Source: Syntrophomonas sp. UBA1376 (lineage in GTDB: Bacteria; Bacillota; Syntrophomonadia; Syntrophomonadales; Syntrophomonadaceae). Taken from it: 5,736 bases of DNA. The stretch lies in the NCBI GenBank assembly GCA_002305535.1, contig DBRE01000102.1:1-5736 (forward strand). The letters are read 5' to 3'. The notes under the pieces are model-generated. The model saw only the letters and a list, made by a program, of their open reading frames with translations, did no database searches and had not been told where the DNA came from. Below are positions 1-5,169 of the stretch, piece by piece (position 1 is the first letter of the stretch; each line of letters starts with the position of its first letter). A program made the translations under genes and the position numbers.

Positions 1-42
1 GCAGTTGCTGTTTTTACAGTTTCTCACCCTGAACTAGCATAG
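1..42 (+). CDS. Possible 3' end of an upstream gene (partial)
   Basis: Frame 1 is open from the window edge to a TAG at 40-42 and reads AVAVFTVSHPELA. It could be the last 13 residues of a gene on the same strand, ending 60 bases before the serine hydrolase start. I recognise no family. A 13-codon open stretch is expected by chance, so this is only a possibility. Confidence 0.2.
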   Translation, partial: AVAVFTVSHPELA

Positions 43-82
43 TGATGAGATTGGAATAGGGTGGAAGGCAGATTTCAACGCA

Positions 83-93
83 GGAGGGAGGGA
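83..93 (+). promoter_or_regulatory. Ribosome binding site deciding the serine hydrolase start
   Basis: The purine run GGAGGGAGGGA lies about 10 bases before ATG 103. It falls inside the longer reading frame that opens with GTG at 61, and no comparable RBS precedes that GTG. This supports ATG 103 as the true start. Confidence 0.75.
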
Positions 94-102
94 CTTCGGT
101 TT

Positions 103-1623
103 ATGAAGGTAACAGAGTTGTTTCTAGGAAGCAGGTCATGGATAGGTCTACTAATCATGTCGCTGCTTTTCTTCATATTTGTAGCAATGATTACAGGTAG
201 TGTACCGCCTAAACAACGGGCGTGCCCGGGCGATTCGCTTGATGCTTTTCTGTCCCATATGAACAATCGCATTCCTGCTCTGATGAGGCAACACCAGATT
301 CCGGGTTGCAGCATCGCTTTGGTACAGAACCATGAAATAGCTTGGCTTCAAGCATACGGATATGCTGATCTGGAAACCGGCAGGATTATGACCTCTGATA
401 CCCAAATGCGGGTTCAGTCCATATCAAAATCAGTAACTGCATGGGGGGTTATGAACCTGGTCGAGCAAGGTGCGATCGATTTGGATGCCCCTGTATCTCA
501 GTATCTGAAAAGCTGGAGACCTCCAGAGAAGGATCATGCGTTGGGAACAATCACGGTTCGTCATCTCTTAAGCCATACCGCGGGATTGCCCCTGGGGGAT
601 GTGTTTACCACCTATTCTCCTGATGAGGAAATGCCTTCGCTCAAAGAAAAGCTCACGCAGGAAGTTGTTCTGGAGGATGAACCTGGTATTGGATTCTCTT
701 ATTCCAACACCGGTTACAATCTGTTGGAGCTTCTCATCGAGGAGGTGACCGGACTGGATTTTTCCGAATATATGCGAAGGGAGGTTTTTCTGCCTCTGGG
801 CATGAAAGGAGCCTCCTTTAACTGGGACAGCACTATGATGCCTGCTCCTCCTACTGGATACGATCTGAATGGTAAACCCGTGCCGGTATACGTCTATCCG
901 GAGAAAGCTTCGGGCGGACTGTTTGCCACCGCATATGATATAGCTAGGTTTACAATGGCTGGTATGGGGGACAATCCTGTGCTTAGTACCGAAAGCATAG
1001 AGCGTTTATATAAACCTGTAAGTGACAAAATCGGAATTTACGACCTGGTATTTGATGCATACGGCTTGGGACACTATATTGAGAAACTACCTAACGGCAT
1101 GCTGTCCATTTCCCATGGGGGTCAAGGCAGCGGCATTATGACTCATTTCCAAGCAGTTCCAGAGACAGGCGATGGCATTGTGATCCTGACCAATAGTCAA
1201 AGGAGCTGGCCCTTCATCGCTTATTTGCTAACGGATTGGGCACAGTGGAGAGGCTTTCCATCTGTTGGAATGGGAAAAATCATTTGGGGGCGCTATGCTC
1301 TGAGTGCAATAATAGGAATGCTAATGGCCGTGGCATTCATGCTACTTTTACGAGTGCTGGCAGCATCCTGCAGAAGAAAGTTGGCACAAAAACAGTTTGA
1401 ATATTATGGCATACAATGGACTCAAGTGACGGTAGCACTTGCGATCATTGGCCTTATGCTTTGGTGCGCTAGGCAAAAGTATTTGTTTTTGACATCGGTA
1501 TTTCCAATACTATCCTACTGGCTGGGTGCTGCTCTGCTTATTTTTGCTGTCGTGCTGTTGTTACACGGCATCTTGTTGGGTACCAAGACATCAGCAGGAA
1601 CTATCAGCAACCTGAACAAGTAA
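103..1623 (+). CDS. Membrane-anchored serine hydrolase, beta-lactamase / PBP4*-like family, with C-terminal TM segments
   Basis: A 506-aa member of the beta-lactamase-related family (PF00144: class C beta-lactamases, D-Ala-D-Ala carboxypeptidases, esterases). Numbered from ATG 103, a hydrophobic segment at about 13-31 should anchor or export the protein. The nucleophile motif is SISK (Ser106, Lys109), the second motif YSN (200-202) and the third HGG (338-340), so the serine-enzyme machinery is complete. The catalytic domain ends near 385. It is followed by hydrophobic segments at about 397-421, 439-456 and 463-494, the last long enough for one or two passes. The catalytic domain is therefore expected outside the cell, tethered at both ends. 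Family members cleave peptidoglycan peptides, beta-lactams or small esters; the substrate cannot be read from the sequence, so beta-lactam resistance should not be assumed. The gene appears to stand alone. I see no hairpin plus T-tract terminator after it. Confidence 0.9.
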   Translation: MKVTELFLGSRSWIGLLIMSLLFFIFVAMITGSVPPKQRACPGDSLDAFLSHMNNRIPALMRQHQIPGCSIALVQNHEIAWLQAYGYADLETGRIMTSDTQMRVQSISKSVTAWGVMNLVEQGAIDLDAPVSQYLKSWRPPEKDHALGTITVRHLLSHTAGLPLGDVFTTYSPDEEMPSLKEKLTQEVVLEDEPGIGFSYSNTGYNLLELLIEEVTGLDFSEYMRREVFLPLGMKGASFNWDSTMMPAPPTGYDLNGKPVPVYVYPEKASGGLFATAYDIARFTMAGMGDNPVLSTESIERLYKPVSDKIGIYDLVFDAYGLGHYIEKLPNGMLSISHGGQGSGIMTHFQAVPETGDGIVILTNSQRSWPFIAYLLTDWAQWRGFPSVGMGKIIWGRYALSAIIGMLMAVAFMLLLRVLAASCRRKLAQKQFEYYGIQWTQVTVALAIIGLMLWCARQKYLFLTSVFPILSYWLGAALLIFAVVLLLHGILLGTKTSAGTISNLNK

Positions 1624-1710
1624 ATATATACGATAGGGTCATGGTCAAGGATTAAAACTGGGCAATGTTCATCAGACATACCATGTGGAGATTATTTTAC
1701 TACAAAAATA

Positions 1711-1740
1711 TTGATGATTATTGTTCTACTATTTTACAAT
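1711..1740 (+). promoter_or_regulatory. Candidate sigma-A promoter for the GGDEF-HD gene
   Basis: A -35 like TTGATG (1711-1716) and a -10 like TACAAT (1735-1740) are separated by 18 bases, in the AT-rich gap before the GGDEF-HD gene. The match is 4/6 and 5/6 to consensus. The predicted transcription start near 1747 would give a leader of about 97 bases. The rest of the gap, 1624-1710, shows no convincing terminator or other signal. Confidence 0.45.
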
Positions 1741-1748
1741 ATAGTAGA
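1725..1748. promoter_or_regulatory. Perfect 8-bp inverted repeat overlapping the -10 box (candidate operator)
   Basis: TCTACTAT (1725-1732) and ATAGTAGA (1741-1748) are exact reverse complements around an 8-base spacer that contains the candidate -10 TACAAT. A dimeric repressor bound here would block the promoter. The stem is too AT-rich, and lacks a following T-run, to be a good terminator. The regulator is unknown. Confidence 0.4.
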
Positions 1749-1833
1749 TAATGTAAATATTAGAAATTGTAGAAATGTACTGGTTATTTGTAGGGCTATT
1801 TAATAAATACCATTTAAGCAGTGGTTTATTTGT

Positions 1834-1838
1834 AGGAG
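1834..1838 (+). promoter_or_regulatory. Ribosome binding site deciding the GGDEF-HD start
   Basis: AGGAG sits 5 bases before ATG 1844. The alternative in-frame ATG at 1775 is preceded only by AT-rich sequence without an RBS, and would add 23 residues before the first membrane helix. An 11-base direct repeat, TTATTTGTAGG, occurs at 1784-1794 and again at 1826-1836, overlapping this RBS. Confidence 0.7.
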
Positions 1839-1843
1839 AGATT

Positions 1844-3529
1844 ATGGAAGCATCCTCCCTTTTATTAATTGCCTCCCTCGGATCTATTGCAGTCTTGTTG
1901 ATGCTGTATGCCTATATCTATACGTTTGAGCGCAAACATTTTATGGTGTTATGGTTTGCCGGCTGGTCTATCATTGCATTTAATTTTTCACTTGATGCAT
2001 TCGTCCCAAATTTGCTAAGGCACAATGAACCGATTTTCTTTCTAAGCCTAAGTTCCTTTTTCTGCGCAAATCTTCTCATTTCATGGGGAACACTGTTATT
2101 CCTGAAAACTAAAGTCAAAGCAGCGAATCTTTTCGGAATCGGAATGATATGGTTGATCATATTCGTTGCTTTCGCAATGCAAAACTTGTCTGCCTTGCGT
2201 ATGATTCAATACACGCATTTATCGGTATTAGCGTTATACTTCCTGGTAGGAATTGTTATGATCAGATCGACCAAACAATACGGAAGACTCGTTCTGGTAT
2301 TAGGTTTGTTAGATCTAGCCTGGGTCAGCAATAACCTGGTTTTCTCTTATATTTTGAAAGTGCCTGATATGGCTCCCTATGTTATTTCACATATTATCTT
2401 GCTGTTAAATGCTGTTGGTCTGATCCAGCTCTATTTTAAGGAACAGAAGGAAGCGGTTCGGGAAGGACAGGATTACATAACATACCTCACGTTCCATGAC
2501 GGATTAACGGGATTATATAATAAGACCTATTTTGACAATAAACTCAAAGAACTGGATAACAACCAAGAGTATCTGCCTATTTCCTTGATCGTCGGGGATA
2601 TGAACGGGCTGAAGTTTGTTAACGATGTTTTTGGGCATCGTGAGGGTGATCATAGGCTGAAAAGAATGGCGCTCATTATTCAACAATCCTGTCGCCCAAA
2701 TGATATCATCGCCAGATGGGGCGGTGATGAGTTTGCCATTATTCTTCCGAATACGGATAATAAAACAGCTAATGCTATTCGAGATAAGATCCGCGCAGCT
2801 TGTGATAGCTTTCAGGGGGCTGATCTTATGTTGGGTTTATCCTTGGGAGTAGCCACTAAGACGGATGGAGAAACCAGCTTGTCCCTGGTATTGAAGGAAG
2901 CGGAAGAATTAATGTATCAGGTTAAGCTGACGGAAAGCAGAAAAGTAAGGGGAGCTATCGCGGAAACCCTGATAAAAGTGTTGCAGGAAAACAATTACGA
3001 AATGAAAGCGTACATAGAAAGACGACAAAGGCTTGCAAAAGAGTTTGCAGGGGTTCTTGGTTTTTCTCCGGAAATCCTGGATACTCTGATACAAGCTGCA
3101 ACTTTTCAAGATATCGGCAAAATTGGCATATCAAAAGATATTCTTCGAAAAATGACCCCTCATGATGATGTGGAAGAGCTGATCATGAGAAAGCATGTTG
3201 AAATTGGTTATCGTATAGCCCAAGCTTCCGTAGAATTGGCCCATCTCGCCGATATAATATTATATCACCATGAGTGGTGGAACGGCGAGGGATATCCGCA
3301 CGGTCTCAAAGGAGAAGAGATTCCACTTATATCACGCATAATATCAATTTTAGATGCTTTTGATGTTATGACCCAGCAGCAGCATAACAAACCAGCCATG
3401 ACTATAGAAGAAGCTCTACGGGAACTTCATCACAAAGCAGGTAGCCAATTTGATCCCTCTTTGGTTCGGATCTTCATTCAAATGATGAATGGAACGTCCG
3501 CCTCTAAGGAATTTGATTTGAGCAGTTGA
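1844..3529 (+). CDS. Membrane GGDEF-HD protein: probable diguanylate cyclase with degenerate HD-GYP-like domain
   Basis: A 561-aa protein, numbered here from ATG 1844. About seven hydrophobic helices (roughly residues 4-25, 33-53, 63-85, 95-113, 124-140, 147-168, 176-197) form an N-terminal membrane sensor that I cannot assign to a named family. A GGDEF domain follows (about 212-365): DGLTGLYN at the start, substrate-binding and metal-binding residues in DMNGLKFVND (252-261), and an intact GGDEF (293-297). The product-inhibition I-site RPND (284-287) lies five residues before GGDEF, the canonical spacing. The domain should make c-di-GMP from GTP under feedback control. The C-terminal domain resembles HD-GYP (about 380-548), with KH at 450-451, HHE (475-477), GYP (483-485) and Asp504. 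However, the HD pair reads QD (422-423), and the expected upstream His is Tyr390. Phosphodiesterase activity is therefore doubtful. It is probably monocistronic. Confidence 0.92.
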   Translation: MEASSLLLIASLGSIAVLLMLYAYIYTFERKHFMVLWFAGWSIIAFNFSLDAFVPNLLRHNEPIFFLSLSSFFCANLLISWGTLLFLKTKVKAANLFGIGMIWLIIFVAFAMQNLSALRMIQYTHLSVLALYFLVGIVMIRSTKQYGRLVLVLGLLDLAWVSNNLVFSYILKVPDMAPYVISHIILLLNAVGLIQLYFKEQKEAVREGQDYITYLTFHDGLTGLYNKTYFDNKLKELDNNQEYLPISLIVGDMNGLKFVNDVFGHREGDHRLKRMALIIQQSCRPNDIIARWGGDEFAIILPNTDNKTANAIRDKIRAACDSFQGADLMLGLSLGVATKTDGETSLSLVLKEAEELMYQVKLTESRKVRGAIAETLIKVLQENNYEMKAYIERRQRLAKEFAGVLGFSPEILDTLIQAATFQDIGKIGISKDILRKMTPHDDVEELIMRKHVEIGYRIAQASVELAHLADIILYHHEWWNGEGYPHGLKGEEIPLISRIISILDAFDVMTQQQHNKPAMTIEEALRELHHKAGSQFDPSLVRIFIQMMNGTSASKEFDLSS

Positions 3530-3562
3530 GAATATGCGTTACATAAGAAGTTCGGACATCCT

Positions 3563-3570
3563 GAGGTGAT
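3563..3570 (+). promoter_or_regulatory. Strong RBS in front of the truncated XRE gene
   Basis: GAGGTGAT is an 8-base match to the Bacillales anti-Shine-Dalgarno sequence, 9 bases before ATG 3580. It shows that the short reading frame was, and may still be, translated. Confidence 0.6.
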
Positions 3571-3579
3571 GGACAATTT

Positions 3580-3660
3580 ATGGAGTTTAATGAAAAACTA
3601 CAGGAACTAAGAAAGCAAAGGAACTTAACCCAGGAACAACTCGCAGAGTTCCTGTGTTAA
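3580..3660 (+). pseudogene. Truncated XRE-family transcriptional regulator (N-terminal 26 residues only)
   Basis: The ATG at 3580 opens 26 codons before TAA at 3658-3660. The peptide begins MEFNEKLQELRKQ and continues RNLTQEQLAEFLC. This is the characteristic start of XRE/Cro-cI-type helix-turn-helix regulators in Firmicutes: helix 1, then the LTQEQLAE scaffold helix. The family normally continues with a recognition helix of the type VSRTAISKWE and about 40 or more further residues. None of that is found downstream in any frame, so the break looks like a deletion or recombination joint rather than one point mutation. The RBS and start are intact. It is most likely a decaying remnant. A functional micropeptide is possible but unsupported, since half of the DNA-binding motif is missing. 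Confidence 0.6.
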
Positions 3661-3714
3661 GGAAAGCAAATAAAACTCATAGTTGGCCATACTGCTACTA
3701 GTCAAATCGCGTGA
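3661..3714 (+). other. Possible second gene scrap (GHTAT-containing) next to the XRE remnant
   Basis: Directly after the XRE stop, the same frame is open for 17 codons, ending at TGA 3712-3714. It reads GKQIKLIVGHTATSQIA. The LIVGHTxT string resembles the metal-binding GHTPT motif near the C-terminus of some metallophosphoesterases. If real, two unrelated gene ends are joined here. The match is short and could be chance. The rest of the gap to 3799 shows no recognisable gene or terminator. Confidence 0.15.
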
Positions 3715-3782
3715 ATGAGTAACCCTTGGAAAGCAGATGTACCAGAGAGGTTTTATAACGGATTTGGACAACAAATATAAAG

Positions 3783-3793
3783 GGAGAGGGGGG
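3783..3793 (+). promoter_or_regulatory. Ribosome binding site deciding the ADP-ribosylglycohydrolase start
   Basis: The purine run GGAGAGGGGGG ends 6 bases before GTG 3800. The longer in-frame start, ATG 3737, has only a weak GGAAAG upstream. It would add 21 residues that do not look like this family, whose N-terminus normally begins at the conserved IGAIIGDIVGS strand. Confidence 0.7.
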
Positions 3794-3799
3794 AACTGG

Positions 3800-4633
3800 G
3801 TGATAGGAGCAATTATTGGGGATATAGTTGGCTCACGATTTGAGTTTAATAATCATAGAGATAAAGACTTCGAGCTATTTACGGAAGACTGCCGGGTTAC
3901 AGATGATAGCATTATGACTCTTGCCGTTGCAAAAGCCATTATGGAGACAGAGAAAATAATCAAACCTTTAACTGGCGGATACAATAGCGATTATTATACG
4001 CTAATCGAAAAAATGACCATTAAATACATGCAGGAAATTGGGCGCAAGTATCCTAATTGCGGATATGGTACGATGTTTTCAAAATGGATTCTTAGTGATG
4101 ACCCCCAACCTTATAACAGTTTTGGAAACGGTGCAGCGATGCGGATAAGTCCGGTAGGGTTCGCTGCCAGGACAGAGAGTGAAGCTTGCCGACTATCTGA
4201 AGCTGTAACCGGAGTGACACATAATCATGATGAGGGGTTAAAGGGTGCAGAAGCTACAGCTGTAGCAATCTATATGGCTCGTATTGGATCTACCAAGAAA
4301 GAGATACGCGAAAGAATTGAGCTCAATTACTATTCTTTGGATTTCACAATTGATGAAATTAGGGATTCTTACCAATTTAACGAGACATGCCAAGATACAG
4401 TACCACAAGGCATTGAAGCATTCCTGGAATCAACATCTTTTGAAGATGCCATTCGCAATGCGATTTCCATAGGTGGCGATAGTGACACATTAGCTGCTAT
4501 TACCGGTGCGATCGCCGAGGCTTACTATGGAGTTCCTGGAATCATAAAAGAAAAGGCATTTTCCTATTTAGATGATGAACTACTATCCATTGTTGATGAT
4601 TGGTCTAAATTCATAGGTAATGAATCCACCTGA
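3800..4633 (+). CDS. ADP-ribosylglycohydrolase (DraG/ARH-like family)
   Basis: A 277-aa cytosolic enzyme of the ADP-ribosylglycohydrolase family (PF03747), full length from a GTG start. Members remove ADP-ribose from modified protein side chains (Arg in DraG) or hydrolyse related ADP-ribosyl compounds, using a two-metal centre. Visible family motifs, in order: IGAIIGDIVGSRFEF at the N-terminus, the metal-binding TDDS (34-37), GNGAAMR (109-115), THNHDEG (140-146), and GGDSDT (225-230), the last followed by an AAITGAIAEAYYG helix. All metal-binding acidic residues I would expect are present, so the enzyme should be active. No partner ADP-ribosyltransferase or nitrogenase gene is visible, so the target is unknown. 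The stop lies three bases before the operator-like palindrome of the next gene, with no terminator between, so transcripts may run on into ric. I see no convincing promoter of its own. Confidence 0.93.
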   Translation: MIGAIIGDIVGSRFEFNNHRDKDFELFTEDCRVTDDSIMTLAVAKAIMETEKIIKPLTGGYNSDYYTLIEKMTIKYMQEIGRKYPNCGYGTMFSKWILSDDPQPYNSFGNGAAMRISPVGFAARTESEACRLSEAVTGVTHNHDEGLKGAEATAVAIYMARIGSTKKEIRERIELNYYSLDFTIDEIRDSYQFNETCQDTVPQGIEAFLESTSFEDAIRNAISIGGDSDTLAAITGAIAEAYYGVPGIIKEKAFSYLDDELLSIVDDWSKFIGNEST

Positions 4634-4636
4634 TTA

Positions 4637-4650
4637 TTGACTTAGGTCAA
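4637..4650. promoter_or_regulatory. Crp/Fnr-superfamily-type operator, TTGAC-N4-GTCAA
   Basis: TTGACTTAGGTCAA is a perfect 5+5 inverted repeat with a 4-base spacer. It has the layout of Fnr/Dnr/HcpR-type sites (TTGAT-N4-ATCAA and relatives), differing by a C/G at the inner positions. Its centre, between 4643 and 4644, is 41.5 bases before the start predicted from the -10 box, the class II activator position. The gene downstream is a repair protein for NO- or oxygen-damaged Fe-S centres, which fits. The regulator itself is not in the window. Confidence 0.6.
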
Positions 4651-4669
4651 AATAATTTTCATTAAGCCA

Positions 4670-4678
4670 TGCTACAAT
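4670..4678 (+). promoter_or_regulatory. Extended -10 promoter element of ric
   Basis: TGCTACAAT gives an extended -10 (TGn) plus TACAAT at 4673-4678. No -35 is found at the normal 17-base spacing, as expected for an activator-dependent promoter served by the upstream palindrome. Transcription should start near 4685. The ATG at 4688 would then lack room for an RBS, which favours GTG 4718 as the start of ric. Confidence 0.6.
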
Positions 4679-4705
4679 AAACTCGTAATGAACGAGATTA
4701 GGAAA

Positions 4706-4712
4706 GAGGTGG
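4706..4712 (+). promoter_or_regulatory. Ribosome binding site deciding the ric start
   Basis: GAGGTGG lies 5 bases before GTG 4718. The upstream in-frame ATG 4688 has no RBS, lies three bases from the predicted transcript start, and sits in a small CTCGT/ACGAG inverted repeat (4682-4686 / 4692-4696). Confidence 0.7.
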
Positions 4713-4717
4713 ATATC

Positions 4718-5020
4718 GTGTCAAAGCCATTAACATTTGATCAAGCCAAAGAAATGCATTGGAAGACTTTGGAACAGTATGTGCCGGTCGTATCACGAGT
4801 TCATGGGGACAATCACCCGGAATTTCATGAAGTTCGTCAATTATTTGATGCGATCAATGAAAAAATAAAACAAGCCGGGCCAAATAAACCTGATTTAAAC
4901 GAAGAATTTGCCAAGCTGCGTGATATCACTCGTGATTACACGGTGCCGGGGGATGTCTGTGAAAGTTATGAAGCTGTTTATGTGATGTTAGCCGAAATAG
5001 ATAAGGCGTATAATGGTTAA
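4718..5020 (+). CDS. ric: Short Ric/ScdA/YtfE-like iron-sulfur cluster repair protein
   Basis: A 100-aa cytosolic protein from GTG 4718, probably all helical. The stretches VPVVSRVHGDNHPEF (22-36) and LRDITRDYTVPGDVCESY (67-84) match the conserved blocks of the Ric/ScdA/YtfE family: VxRVHGxxHPEL, then LRxITxDYxxPxDAC. That family repairs Fe-S clusters damaged by nitric oxide or peroxide through a hemerythrin-like di-iron site. This version is much shorter than the roughly 220-aa members. It lacks the N-terminal ScdA domain, the HMxKEE segment and the C-terminal HIHLEN segment. His14 and His29 match two ligand positions, and His33 and His37 are extra histidines nearby. A canonical seven-ligand di-iron site cannot form within one chain. 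Short forms like this are, as I recall, annotated as ric in Firmicutes. The activator-type promoter upstream fits nitrosative or oxygen-limitation control. Confidence 0.75.
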   Translation: MSKPLTFDQAKEMHWKTLEQYVPVVSRVHGDNHPEFHEVRQLFDAINEKIKQAGPNKPDLNEEFAKLRDITRDYTVPGDVCESYEAVYVMLAEIDKAYNG

Positions 5021-5045
5021 AGTTAGAGATCACATGTTACAATAT

Positions 5046-5089
5046 GGGGTGTACCACGATAGTCAATATATGACTATGAGGTACATCCC
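5046..5089 (+). terminator. Long two-part hairpin between ric and ogt (possible terminator or attenuator)
   Basis: GGGGTGTACC (5046-5055) pairs with GGTACATCCC (5080-5089) over 10 bp including one G-U. Inside it, ATAGTCA (5059-5065) pairs with TGACTAT (5071-5077) around the 5-base loop ATATA. A small ACG/GA internal bulge separates the two stems. The following TATTTATAT is T-rich but not a clean T-tract, so termination may be partial. It begins 26 bases after the ric stop. It could equally act as an operator or a 3'-end stabiliser. Confidence 0.45.
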
Positions 5090-5154
5090 TATTTATATGG
5101 CAGGACAATGAAGAATACGGGTTGCTAGAACGCCATCACCTTTTTACCTTATAT

Positions 5155-5161
5155 GGGGAGG
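5155..5161 (+). promoter_or_regulatory. Ribosome binding site deciding the ogt start
   Basis: GGGGAGG lies 8 bases before ATG 5170, ideal spacing. The longer frame opens with TTG 5122, which has no RBS and adds 16 residues unlike the family. Confidence 0.75.
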
Positions 5162-5169
5162 CTGGGAAT

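Noticed and set aside
75..405. Two overlapping minus-strand open frames (79 and 84 codons)
   Set aside because: They lie antisense inside the serine hydrolase, which has complete catalytic motifs. They have no RBS and no recognisable protein features.
441..623. 60-codon plus-strand open frame inside the serine hydrolase
   Set aside because: It is out of frame with a clearly real gene and has no family resemblance.
1640..1685. CATGGT...ACCATG inverted repeat after the serine hydrolase as a terminator
   Set aside because: There are only 6 bp around a loop of more than 30 bases, and no T-run follows.
1918..3109. Three short open frames (both strands) inside the GGDEF-HD gene
   Set aside because: They are shadows of a gene with intact GGDEF and HD-type domains; none has a plausible RBS or motif.
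4284..4472. 62-codon open frame inside the ADP-ribosylglycohydrolase gene
   Set aside because: It is a shadow frame over conserved DraG-family sequence.
4637..4642. TTGACT as an ordinary -35 box for ric
   Set aside because: It is 30 bases from the TACAAT -10, far beyond the usual 16-18. It is better explained as one arm of the palindrome.
5122..5169. TTG 5122 as the ogt start
   Set aside because: No RBS precedes it, while ATG 5170 has GGGGAGG at ideal spacing and begins at the family's normal N-terminus.
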